From NCBI RefSeq assembly GCF_004151105.1, contig NZ_PHRF01000146.1, positions 1 to 64,000 on the forward strand: a stretch of 64,000 bases of DNA, read 5' to 3'. Source of the stretch: Streptomyces sp. L-9-10. GTDB lineage: Bacteria; Actinomycetota; Actinomycetes; Streptomycetales; Streptomycetaceae. The translations under genes were made by a program, and so were the position numbers. The notes under the pieces were generated by a model. The model made no database searches and had not been told where the DNA came from. It was given only the letters and a program-made list of their open reading frames with translations. Below are positions 17,712 to 26,047 of the stretch, one piece after another (position 1 is the stretch's first letter; every line of letters starts with the position of its first letter).

Positions 17712-18428
17712 AACGCTGTCGAGCTGGTCCATCGTCAACGACTTCTTCACCTTCATGTACTGCCTGGCCAGCGTCGGCTTCGCGTCGGTCCCGGTGTTGG
17801 CGTGGCGCCGGGGGCTGCGGCCGGCACGCGGACCCTGGGTTCGTACGGTCGGCGTGGTTCCTCTGGCTTTTCACCACCGTGCAGGGCGTCGCCTACAGCT
17901 CCCCGCGCAGCGACGCGAACGCCTTCCTGCTGATCGCCGTTTCCCGGGCCGCGGCCTTCTCGGTCCGGGCGGCGGTCCGCTCGTGCAACTGCTCAGGGCC
18001 TGACGGCGCTGCCCGCGGCAACAGGCCCTACGGAAGCCCTACGGAGCCCCGGCGCCCAGCCACGATGTCGTCGATCGTGAACGTAACCCCGGTGTCGACC
18101 GTGAGCTGGTGAACGGTTTCGACTGCCTGTTCGGTCCGCCTGATCAGGCCGCGGGCTAGGAGCGTATTGTCAATCGCCTTTGCGCAGGGGGTAGTTGCGG
18201 GCAAACGGCGTAGGTCGGGGTCCCGAAACAGGCACTCCGGCCGGCTGCGGGACGATGGCCGCCGTTCCAGCTTCCCGGGCTGCACGCTCGACAAGGGGCC
18301 GGCACAGGGCGACGGCCTCGGTCGCCACAGCCTGGCGGCGGTTCTCCGCGCGAGCTGTCTCGACCGGAGCCCGACGCATCGTCGGACGCAAGGCAGGCAG
18401 TCAACACCGCAGCCACGAGCGGCAGCAG
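17712..18428 (+). other. membrane-protein scrap and 700 bases of decayed sequence
   Basis: Directly behind the MITE, VNDFFTFMYCLASVGFASVP (about 17737-17800) reads as a transmembrane helix and, in another frame, SAWFLWLFTTVQGVAYSSP continues a membrane-protein-like sequence: a frameshifted remnant without a recognisable family. A leftward frame around 18050-18180 reads IDNTLLARGLIRRTEQAVET, also unassigned. Confidence 0.35.
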
Positions 18429-18626
18429 CGGATACCGCAGGGCCAGTGGCAGATCGTCCAGGCCGCGTTCGGCGAACACCTGGCCCGCGTCACCGGCCCC
18501 GGCTTCACCGTGGAGGACCTCGAGGCGCCCCGTACCAACGTGCTGGTGTTCCATGACGTCGGCGGGATCGGCAAGAACACCCTGTCGCGCACCCTGGAAG
18601 TAGCGCTCACCGGCACCGACGGCCCA
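18429..18626 (+). pseudogene. STAND/NB-ARC-type ATPase scrap with mutated P-loop
   Basis: About 65 codons read as the start of a large signal-transduction ATPase: AAFGEHLARVTGPGFTVEDL, then NVLVFHDVGGIGKNTLSRTL. The P-loop is GGIGKNT instead of GGIGKTT. Nothing downstream continues the protein. Comparable NACHT-like C-terminal remnants occur at 27561-28460. Confidence 0.55.
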
Positions 18627-18838
18627 GCTCTGAGCGGGGGCCCCTCGTCGCCAGTCAGCACCGCTCCGCAGCTGGTCCGATGTGCCAAAGCCAGTGCCGC
18701 CACCGGGGCTGCTTGTAGACGCATCGTCAAGACGTGTGGACTCTCGGCCAACGACGTTCCGCCGGCACCACGGCAGTATCGACCCAGTCAACACCACCAG
18801 CATCAGGGAAGCGCCTGAGGCCCAAACGGGGAGAAGAC

Positions 18839-19339
18839 ATGAACGTGAAACGAGCACGACGGATCAGCACGCGAGTTACCCGGATGGTCGCAGGGTCGAC
18901 GGCCGCGCTCACTGCTGTCGTCGGTTTGAGTCTGGCGACCGCCGGCCCCGCCGCAGCTGCGGAGAACGGCAGCTGGCGACCTTACGGGAACACAAATCCG
19001 ATCACCTCCAGCTCCAGCCTCTGGCGTTGCGCCCGTACGGTCCACATCGAGAGCGATGTGCTCGCTCAGGTGTGCGCGGTCAGGGCGTCGAACGGGAACG
19101 GGAACGGCGTACAGGGGGCGGTGATCGTGCGCAACGAACGATCCAGTTCCTACCGTGCGACAGCGGCCATGGACCTGGCGAACTCCAGCGGTTACCTGAA
19201 CGAGTGGACATGCTCGTCATCGGGGGTGGGGGCGAAATCCTGGTCGGTGTGCTTCGGACGGACCATCACCCACGCCGCCCCGGTGAACTCGGCAGGGGCG
19301 ATCAACGGTGCGTCCCTCGGCATTTCACCGAGCGTCTGA
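18839..19339 (+). CDS. secreted hypothetical protein, 166 aa
   Basis: ATG 18839 follows GGGGAGAAG. An Arg-rich N-terminus, hydrophobic core and AAAA-E site near residue 41 form a Sec signal peptide. The mature part of about 125 residues has four cysteines (CARTV, VCAVR, WTCSS, SVCFG), suggesting two disulfides. It is rich in Ser, Asn and Gly, consistent with a small extracellular beta protein. Family not recognised. A very strong hairpin 147 bases downstream may terminate it. Confidence 0.75.
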   Translation: MNVKRARRISTRVTRMVAGSTAALTAVVGLSLATAGPAAAAENGSWRPYGNTNPITSSSSLWRCARTVHIESDVLAQVCAVRASNGNGNGVQGAVIVRNERSSSYRATAAMDLANSSGYLNEWTCSSSGVGAKSWSVCFGRTITHAAPVNSAGAINGASLGISPSV

Positions 19340-19485
19340 ACCGGAGCTTGTCGAGGTGGCGTGAGCCCTGCGGGGTTCCCCACCTCCGTCGTGCCCGCTG
19401 ACGGCAGGAATCGGGAGATCGCAGATCAATGGAACGCCCCGCGTTGTTGGGGCGCCGGTAGGAACGCCGTCATGAGCCGCATGGA

Positions 19486-19540
19486 GGCGTCTGGGGGTGA
19501 TCCGTACGGCTGTCAGCGGTACGGATCACCCCCGGACGCC
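19486..19540. terminator. 22-bp hairpin, near perfect
   Basis: Arms 19486-19507 and 19519-19540 (core GGGGGTGATCCGTAC) pair with a single G-T wobble around an 11-base loop. It may terminate the secreted-protein gene, but its right arm runs directly into the TetR remnant, replacing that gene's start. Confidence 0.7.
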
Positions 19541-19549
19541 AGGCGAGCA

Positions 19550-20073
19550 TGGAGTTCATCGCGTCCCGTGCCGGCCTGGGCGTCGGCACGATCTACCGGC
19601 GGTTCGCGGGCAAGGACGCCCTCCTCGACGCCATAGCGCGATTTTTCACCGAGGAAATCGACCAGGCCGCCGCGGCCGCACTCGCGGACCCGGACCCCGG
19701 TGCCGGGCTCGAGCTCGCTCGGAGATCTCGCCGGGAACCCGGTGTTCGACGACCTGGAGCTGGTGGCGCACAAGGCGTTCGCGCAGGACGACCTCTTCCA
19801 CGCGGCATGCATGAAGGCCGCCGACGGCATCTTCCGGCGCATCAGCCGGTACCGGGCCGAGCCGACCGAGGAGCGCAAGGAGTCGGCCCTGGACTTCCTC
19901 TTCAGCGGGGTCCCCTCATCGTGAACTCCCCGGGGATCTTCGGCCACGAATCGACGCTTCACCTCTACCACCGCGTGCTGGAGTTCGCCGATCCGATGTA
20001 CCGGGGCGAACTGAGCTTCGGACCCGCCGAAGGCCAGGGTTACGCGGTCATACGACCAGTGAAGAAGCACTGA
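19550..20073 (+). pseudogene. TetR-type regulator remnant, frameshifted
   Basis: EFIASRAGLGVGTIYRRFAG and KDALLDAIARFFTEEIDQAA form the helix-turn-helix and linker of a TetR protein whose first helix is missing. A frameshift near 19715 moves the ligand domain into another frame (NPVFDDLELVAHKAFAQDDL, FHAACMKAADGIFRRISRY), which stops at 19924. Beyond that, GHESTLHLYHRVLEFADPM in a third frame appears to come from something else. It cannot make a working regulator. Confidence 0.7.
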
Positions 20074-20269
20074 GCATGACGTCCGGCGCCTCGCCTCCGG
20101 CCTGGCGATGGCGCGGTACTCGGAGGCGGCTTGCTGGACGGTCTGCACCGCAGTGAACGCCAGGCACGTGGTCGCCGTTCTTGCGACCCTCGATCGCCCC
20201 GAAGGGTGACCGTCACTCTGGTTTAAGAGGTCCTCACAGAAGCCGTTGTTTATGTGACTTTCGGCTTGG

Positions 20270-20753
20270 GTGGTGGGGATACGTCAGTCGAGGCCGTGGG
20301 GCGTATCGGATGAACTGTGGTCGCTCGTCGAGCCGTTGTTGCCTGCACCGACGCCGAAGCCGGTGGAGGGCAGGCCGCGGGTGCCTCACCGACAAGCGTT
20401 GTACGGGATCCTGTTCGTGCTGCACACAGGTATCCAGTGGGAATACCTGCCGCAGGAGCTGGGCTGAGCTGGCTTCTCAACCGCCCCGTTGTTTCCATGC
20501 GAGCAGCGGTGGTCGATGGGCGGAGGCCGGGCCGGTCCGTTGAGTTGGCAGGCGGAACGCTTCTTGGTTCTGCCGACAACCGGGCAGCCCTCCTGACCGG
20601 GCCAGGCAGGCCCCGCAAGAAGCCGAACAGTGTCGCGGCCGACAAGGCTTACAGCGACGGGCCATGCCGCGGATCCCATCGTGCCGGCAAGCCTCTGCGA
20701 GGACGTCGGCGTCACCGCCCCGCCCCGCCCCCCGGGCCGGCTGCCATCGAGTA
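20270..20753 (+). pseudogene. IS5-family transposase remnant
   Basis: From GTG 20270 the frame reads WGVSDELWSLVEPLLPAP and RQALYGILFVLHTGIQWEYL (then PQELG), the N-terminus of IS5-type transposases, stopping at 20467. RPRKKPNSVAADKAYSD (about 20605-20660) is the segment around the second catalytic Asp, after a large internal deletion. No ends were identified. Confidence 0.75.
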
Positions 20754-20757
20754 GTCG

Positions 20758-21687
20758 TCAGCTATACACCAGCAGGTGGTCGCACGTGCTCGTGCCGTCG
20801 TGGAGGGACATGTCGCTGTTGAGGACGTAGAAGGAACCTGCGAATCCGGTGGTCGTCATCTTCGGGACCACGATCATGGTCTGGTTCGCCATGCTCAGCG
20901 AGTTCGGCACCACCACGTTCCGGTACAGCAGCGTGAAGAGGTTCTGCTGGAGGTCGTGGAGCTTGAGGATGCGGTAGACGCGGTCGCCTGAACCCGCGGG
21001 CCCCGAAATGGGCGCTTGGTTGCCCGGAGCGGCCCATTGGGAGGGCTGGGTGGCCATGCGGCCCTGGGATTCGAGTTCCTGGAGTCGCCTCTGTGTGCTC
21101 GCCCTGATTCCGGCCATGTGAATGTGCAGCTGATTGAATTGGCGGGCGCCCTGCGAGTTGATCCCCAGTCCGATATTCGGGTACTGCACGGGGACGCTTC
21201 CTCCGCTTCTCGCGTTCTCCCATGTTTCCTGCCAGTAGTTCGCCGCCGAGTTCATGTGGATGAACGGGCACTCAATGCCCGTGATCCGGCACGAGGGGAG
21301 GAGGAGATAGTTGTGCGTATTCTCCGGTTTTCCGTGCAGCACGACGTAATTCGCGGTCGTCTTCAGGCAGTCGGGCTTGGGCTGCGGTGCCGGCGGGACG
21401 GTGCCCCGCGTGCAGTACTGGACGTCGTGCCAGAGCGGGTCGTTGTCGGTGGGCCGGCCGCAGAGGGACTGCATCTGAGAAGGCGGACAGGGGCTCGCGG
21501 GCCCACCTGGAGGAGGGGGTGGGGGGCACGACGGGTCGGGGGACGGTCCGCCGTACGCCGGGCTCGCCGTGGCGGTCGTTCCCGCCATGACTCCCGCACC
21601 GGTCAGCAGCGCTGCGGCACCAAGGGTGCCCGAGAGCGCAACGAATTGACGCCGGGGAAATTCGTTCGCGTTCTTCTGGTCGCTCAT
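20758..21687 (-). CDS. Tat-exported CDP-diacylglycerol pyrophosphatase (Cdh-like)
   Basis: Start ATG 21687 is preceded by GGAGATC. The 309-residue product begins with a twin-arginine signal (PRRQFVAL at 11-18, hydrophobic stretch to about 40), then a Pro-rich linker (49-69) and a Cdh-type HIT-like domain: NYVVLHGKPENTHNYLLLPS, GIECPFI, YWQETWENAR and the catalytic QLHIHMAG (His188 and His190). Cdh enzymes hydrolyse CDP-diacylglycerol to phosphatidate and CMP. Tat export places it outside the membrane. Seven cysteines in the N-terminal third may form disulfides. It stands alone. Confidence 0.85.
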   Translation of the reverse strand: MSDQKNANEFPRRQFVALSGTLGAAALLTGAGVMAGTTATASPAYGGPSPDPSCPPPPPPGGPASPCPPSQMQSLCGRPTDNDPLWHDVQYCTRGTVPPAPQPKPDCLKTTANYVVLHGKPENTHNYLLLPSCRITGIECPFIHMNSAANYWQETWENARSGGSVPVQYPNIGLGINSQGARQFNQLHIHMAGIRASTQRRLQELESQGRMATQPSQWAAPGNQAPISGPAGSGDRVYRILKLHDLQQNLFTLLYRNVVVPNSLSMANQTMIVVPKMTTTGFAGSFYVLNSDMSLHDGTSTCDHLLVYS

Positions 21688-22181
21688 GCGTGTGATCTCC
21701 GATCGTGATGACCGTTGTCTGAATTTGGCGGCCATGAGCGAGAGGGCGTTTTCGCCCTGGTCCTTCGCCCACGCCGACCCGTTCACAGAATAGGGATGTG
21801 AGATCGAATTACCCATCGACTGCACGGGTTGGTGTGTCGGTTCCGCCATTGAGAGGCATTCCGTTTGCGGTATGGGTGCCGCTTCCCGTCGCCTGCAAAG
21901 AGCCGACCGATGCCGAAAAACCGCCAAGCCCCGGAGCCCCCGGAATCTTCCGAGCCGGTGAACGTGGCCCCTCACGTGATCGCCCGGACAAGTCCTGACT
22001 GGGCGCGACCAAGCGGACGTTCGGTTCGACGCCGACTGCGGGAAGGCCGTGTTCCTGCCTCGCCAGCGCGTCTTCCCTGTGATGGGGGACGTCAGCACGC
22101 GGCTCCGAGACGATGGAGGCATGCGGAGGAACGGTGGCCAGGCAGCGGCAAGGCCCTTGTAACGCCGCAGCTCAGGAAGAG
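21688..22181. other. 494-base intergenic region leading to the CRISPR repeats
   Basis: Must contain the leftward promoter of the Cdh-like gene; a small hairpin AGGGCG-TTTT-CGCCCT sits at 21743-21758. No gene is supported. The stretch beside the CRISPR (about 22000-22180) could be its leader but is not obviously A+T-rich. Confidence 0.35.
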
Positions 22182-22271
22182 TGCTCCCAGCGCAGGCGGG
22201 TGTGGGGTCGCTTGCCGCGGCGCTTGGCGAGACGACCGTGACGTGCTCCCCGCGCAGGCGGGGGTGGGTCG
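22182..22271. CRISPR. minimal type I-E-like CRISPR: two 29-bp repeats, one 32-bp spacer
   Basis: Repeat 1 (22182-22210) begins GTGCTCCCAGCGCAGGCGGG and repeat 2 (22243-22271) begins GTGCTCCCCGCGCAGGCGGG; both are 29 bases and start exactly 61 bases apart, leaving a 32-base spacer (22211-22242). This is the geometry and repeat type of actinobacterial type I-E arrays. The hairpin CCCCGC-GCAG-GCGGGG is intact in repeat 2 and damaged in repeat 1. No cas gene is in the window. Confidence 0.8.
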
Positions 22272-22352
22272 GCGTGGGTCTTCTGCCGACCCCATGAACG
22301 TCCCCCGTCTTCCACGCTCCACCTCCCGGGCAGGGTCACCTTGGAAGCCATC

Positions 22353-22545
22353 TCATGCGATGAGCCTGCGGTAGCAGACGAGGGTGCGGGCGAGGAAGTG
22401 GTCGGCTTTACGTTCGTAGCGGCGGTGGAGGCGACGGCATTCGGCGAGCCGGGTCATAGTGCGTTCGATGGTCCAGCGGTGGCGGCCCAGCCGCTGGGAG
22501 GTCTCGACGCCCTTGCGGGCGATGCGGTGCCGGGTGCAGGAGCCT
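22353..22545 (-). pseudogene. IS5-family transposase, C-terminal fragment
   Basis: Read leftward: TRHRIARKGVETSQRLGRHR, WTIERTMTRLAECRRLHRRY, ERKADHFLARTLVCYRRLIA and stop (TGA at 22355-22353). This is the C-terminal third of an IS5-type transposase, including the catalytic Glu segment (W-x-IER). The rest is absent; position and orientation differ from the remnant at 20270. Confidence 0.8.
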
Positions 22546-22657
22546 GAAAGTTATGGTTCCGTGACATGAATGGACTCCGGCAAGGACTTCACACTGCAGG
22601 GGTCAGGGATAGCCGGAGTCTTCGCCCGCAGCAGGCCCGAACTGAACGGCATGGGAT

Positions 22658-22990
22658 CTAGAACACGTCGCGCAGGGTCTCCAGGAGGCGGGCGATGTTC
22701 GTCTCGTCGCGGCGGTAGTAGGTCCACTTGCCCCGCCGGGTGGCGACCACCAGCCCTGCTTGCCGCAGCATGGCGAGGTACTGCGAGGTGGTCGACTGCC
22801 CCAGACCTGCGCGCTGCTGGATGTCGGTCACGCAGACACCGATCTCTACGTCGCCGGGCTCCTGGCCGGGGAAACTCATCGGCTCCTTGAGCCACACCAG
22901 CATCTGACGGCGGGCCGGGTTGGACAGGGCCCGGAACACAGCCAGCAACTCCGCCTCCGAAAACACGCCGTGATCGTAACGCATGTACAT
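22658..22990 (-). CDS. ArsR-family winged-helix repressor
   Basis: A 110-residue regulator beginning MYMRYDHGVF (ATG 22984 is the alternative start). The winged helix is clear: RALSNPARRQMLVWLKE, VTDIQQRAGLGQSTTSQYLA, LVVATRRGKWTYYRRDE. A metal-type CxC is absent; a single Cys lies before helix 3 (VCVTD). It is divergent from quinone oxidoreductase 3 with only 37 bases between, so the two share one regulatory region and both transcripts are nearly leaderless. Confidence 0.92.
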   Translation of the reverse strand: MYMRYDHGVFSEAELLAVFRALSNPARRQMLVWLKEPMSFPGQEPGDVEIGVCVTDIQQRAGLGQSTTSQYLAMLRQAGLVVATRRGKWTYYRRDETNIARLLETLRDVF

Positions 22991-22991
22991 A

Positions 22992-23020
22992 TTGACGATT
23001 CGCGATATCTCGATCTAAGT
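22992..23020 (+). promoter_or_regulatory. promoter with embedded ArsR operator
   Basis: TTGACG (22992-22997) is a good -35 with a weak CTAAGT about 17 bases on. Between them, TCGCGATATCTCGA (23000-23013) is a near-perfect dyad (TCGnGATATCnCGA), placed to block RNA polymerase. It shares its central GATATC with the operator of the other ArsR gene at 12086. Confidence 0.65.
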
Positions 23021-23027
23021 TCATCGC

Positions 23028-24050
23028 ATGTCGACTTCGATGCGTGTGGTGGAACTCGTCCGCTTCGGTGACGCGGACACCGCGTTCGCCACCCGAGAGC
23101 TTCCAAGACCCACTCCCGGACCCGGGCAGGTGCTGGTGCGCGTGCTGGCCACGTCCGTGAACCCTCTCGACCTGCAGACCCGGCGCGGCGACTACCGCGA
23201 CCAGGTGGCGCTGCCCGCGGTGATCGGCAATGACGTGTCCGGCGTGGTGGTCGAGAGCGGCCCTGGGGCGGGCGACTTCCAGCCGGGCGACGAGGTCTGG
23301 TACCTGGCGCCGGTGTTCGCCGGGCAGGGAACCTACGCCGAGTTCCACGTGGTCGACCAGGCCCTGGTCGCCCGCAAGCCCGCACGGTTGTCGCACGTCG
23401 AGGCCGCCGGTCTCGCGCTCGTGGGCGTGACGGTGTGGGAGGCGCTGGTCGAACGCGCCGGGGTACGGGTCGGGGAACGGGTCTTGGTGCACGGCGGAGC
23501 GGGCGGGGTCGGCTCGGCCGCGATCCAGGTCGCCAGCGCGCTGGGAGCCGAGGTGGTAACCACCGCGCGGGCAAGGGATCACGAGTTCGTCACCGGACTG
23601 GGAGCCGACATCGCGATCGACTTCTCGGCCGGTGACTACGTGCCGCAGGTCCGCGCGCTGGGTGGGGTGGACGTCGTGCTGGACACCGTGGGTGGGGATA
23701 CCCTCGCCCGCAGCCCGGAGGTCCTCGCCGACCGAGGCCGCGTGGTGTCCATCGTGGACATCCCCGAACCTCAGAACCTGCTCGCCGCGTGGGGCGTGAA
23801 CGCGACCTACCACTTCCTCTTCGCCAGCCCCGGCCGGGCGAAGCTCGCGGCCCTCGGCCGACTGGTCGACCGGGGCAAACTCCGGCCGGTGATCGGCGCC
23901 GTGCTACCGCTGGCCGACGTCGCACAGGCGCACACACTGTTGGAAGGCGGCTCTGTCGGCGAGGGCCGCCGACGCCCACGCGGCAAGATCGCCATCGCTG
24001 TGCACCTCCCCCTGGACGAGCCACCGCGCCGGACAACGTCTTTGCCTTGA
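23028..24050 (+). CDS. quinone oxidoreductase (MDR family), paralogue 3
   Basis: A complete 340-residue zinc-less medium-chain reductase: VRVLATSVNPLDLQTRRGDY, VIGNDVSGVV, the nucleotide site VHGGAGGVGSAAIQVASALG, VLDTVGGDTL and GKIAIAV near the end. ATG 23028 is used; ATG 23040 is possible. Its divergent partner is an ArsR repressor, whereas paralogues 1 and 2 have TetR and paralogue 4 LysR. A role in quinone or enal detoxification under its own inducer is likely. Confidence 0.92.
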   Translation: MSTSMRVVELVRFGDADTAFATRELPRPTPGPGQVLVRVLATSVNPLDLQTRRGDYRDQVALPAVIGNDVSGVVVESGPGAGDFQPGDEVWYLAPVFAGQGTYAEFHVVDQALVARKPARLSHVEAAGLALVGVTVWEALVERAGVRVGERVLVHGGAGGVGSAAIQVASALGAEVVTTARARDHEFVTGLGADIAIDFSAGDYVPQVRALGGVDVVLDTVGGDTLARSPEVLADRGRVVSIVDIPEPQNLLAAWGVNATYHFLFASPGRAKLAALGRLVDRGKLRPVIGAVLPLADVAQAHTLLEGGSVGEGRRRPRGKIAIAVHLPLDEPPRRTTSLP

Positions 24051-24241
24051 GCGACTCAGCCGTCCTGGGCCGGGACGGCTGCCGGCCGCTGGTGTCGGCT
24101 GATCTTCTTCAGCGCGAGGTCGAGGGGCGTCAGGCGCTTTCGACAACGACCACCGGCGAGCGGAGTCGATCACCGGCCTGGTGCAGTCAATTGATGACCA
24201 GGCTCTTCATCAGACTGCGCTGCTGGTCTCCGCCCTGCTGA

Positions 24242-24565
24242 TCACACTGGCGTGACATCAGCGGCGGGGCAGGAGGACGACGCCAAGGGCTCGTCCCCCT
24301 GTCTTTGATCCGGGACCGCGGCGGACGTACTGAGCTGGTGGCGAAGCCTCCGGACTTCGTCGTCCTTGGCGGCCAGGACCGATAGGAGGAACTGGTGGTG
24401 CTCCTTGAGTTGCGTGAGTTCGGTGTGGGTGCGGGCGAGTTTACCGGTGATCCGCTGGTTGAGGTCACGCGGCCGTGCGATACGGGCCTCGCGCGGGTCG
24501 GGCTGCCGGCCCGCCGCGCGGACGCGCCGTTCGATCTGGTCGCGCTGCTGATGGCTCAGTGCCAT
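24242..24565 (-). CDS. small coiled-coil protein paired with the integrase
   Basis: A 107-residue protein from ATG 24565, starting one base after the TGA of the integrase-like gene. The middle (RITGKLARTHTELTQLKEHH, then VLAAKDDEVRRLRHQL) is an amphipathic coiled coil. Small helical proteins in this position accompany large actinobacterial tyrosine recombinases (DUF6262-like or Tn554 TnpC-like); assignment to that group is an inference from context. The 3' end is Pro/Ser-rich and may be altered. Confidence 0.6.
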   Translation of the reverse strand: MALSHQQRDQIERRVRAAGRQPDPREARIARPRDLNQRITGKLARTHTELTQLKEHHQFLLSVLAAKDDEVRRLRHQLSTSAAVPDQRQGDEPLASSSCPAADVTPV

Positions 24566-24566
24566 G

Positions 24567-25598
24567 TCATCCGGCCTTTCCAGCTGCCGTGTCGATCTCT
24601 TCGAGAACCCGCATCGACCGCTCGTGTTCGGCTCGCAGCCGGTCCTTCTCCTGGCCCCGGATCCGAGAACTGGCCGGCAGGACGGCGCCGTTGTCAGCCG
24701 AGGTCTGCCAGACAGGGCTGTGAAGGAGGTGGTGGGTGGTCTGCGGGCAGCGGGAGGTGTCACACAGCCCGGTCAGCGGAGCTGCCGCGGACCGTGTGCC
24801 GGCGAGCTTGAGACACAAGGCCTTCGCCGGGTCCCCGAACCAGCAGTAGTTCGCCGCGGACAGGTGCAACACCGACGTTTTCTTCTCCAACAGCAGTTCC
24901 GTCTGCCGGTCGGTGACCACCTTCACCGGGCCCGGCTCATGGTCGGCGAGCTCGCTTTCGACGGAGCGGAATGCGGCCATCAGGGAGTCGGCTCCAGGGC
25001 CCGCAGGCAGCTGCCCCTGTTCGAACTGCCGGTATGCCTCGATGGTCCGCCTGACCTTGTCCTTGTCCTTGTCCTTCTTCCACTCGTGGCCTGGCCGGCC
25101 TGCGTATCCCTCGCTGGTCGCCACCGTCAGATGCTTGAAGTCGACCTTGGTGGCCAGCAGACCACCGGGACGGGCGGCCATCTCGACAGACAGCGTCCGC
25201 CGCAAACGGCTGGGGTGCACCGGGTCGTCGGGGATAGCCTCGCGCCACTGCCGCGACCAGGTCATAGCCCCTTTGGACTCGAAACCGCGGAACGGGCCGA
25301 ACAACGACTGTCCGGGCCGGGCGTCGGTGAGCTGCCCGGCCAGGGCGACGCCGCGTACGACTTCGTCGATGACGACCCGCTCGTCCACCTCGCCGCCCCA
25401 TAGGCGCCCCTTGACGACCTTGCTGACCAGTCGGTGCGGGCCAGACCGGTGCCGTCGGTGTCGTCGGTGCTGCGGCAGCCGCCCCCGGGCGATGTTCTCG
25501 ACCACCGCCTTCCGCGCCGGCCCGGTCGGCCATCCGCTCCCGCTCGTACGTCGGCAGGAATGTGGGCGCTCTGCCACCTTGACAGTGAAATCGGCCAC
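24567..25598 (-). pseudogene. large tyrosine recombinase (integrase), N-terminally truncated
   Basis: The frame carries the C-terminal half of a large actinobacterial integrase: HPSRLRRTLSVEMAARPGGL, the catalytic-Tyr segment KHLTVATSEGYAGRPG, then LSAANYCWFGDPAKALCLKL, LCDTSRCPQTTHHLLHSPVW and a helical end. The N-terminal half and the first catalytic residues are absent; family-like sequence begins around 25440. A hexanucleotide repeat near 25060-25082 encodes KDKDKDK. Together with the coiled-coil gene it is a remnant of a Tn554-like integrating module. Confidence 0.75.
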
Positions 25599-26047
25599 CC
25601 TAACGGGGTAATGCCTGACAGATCGCGGGATAGTACATTAGGGATGGCAACGAAGAAGACAAGTGACTGAGCTTCAGGTATTCCTCTGTCCGAGCGCCCA
25701 ACGCGGTTTGCCCAGTACCAGTAGCAGAATCGCGAAGATGGGGCCGACATGGCCGCTTCTGTTTCCCACCCCAAGGACCCGGCCGGCTGCGGGAACACGT
25801 AGCTGGATGACGATCGACGTCATGTGAGCCACGACCCGGCGAGCGGTCCGCCAGACGGTCTTCTTCCACTCCCGGTTGCGCGGCCGACTTCAGGTCCGCC
25901 GGTATCCCTCAACGCGCCTGCCCTCTCGGCTTTCATCCGTTTCGGTCGACGAGCCGGCGCATCATCCCCTCGTGCCCCAACCGCGCCAAAGTGGGCACGG
26001 GGCACACCGCCACTGCCACCACTCCACCTCACAAAAGGAGTTGACCC
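25599..26047. other. 449-base region upstream of the cysteine-rich protein gene
   Basis: AAAAGGAG (26033-26040) is the ribosome site of the next gene. A leftward frame around 25680-25870 reads VGPIFAILLLVLGKPRWALG, possibly the end of a lost membrane protein. No repeats or RNA genes seen. Confidence 0.35.

Noticed and set aside
19513..20148. 211-codon leftward frame over the TetR remnant
   Set aside because: The TetR helix-turn-helix on the + strand is clear; the leftward frame is its antisense.
22551..23813. 420-codon leftward frame spanning the ArsR gene and oxidoreductase 3
   Set aside because: It crosses the divergent promoter and reads antisense to an obvious MDR reductase; the ArsR protein is in another frame.
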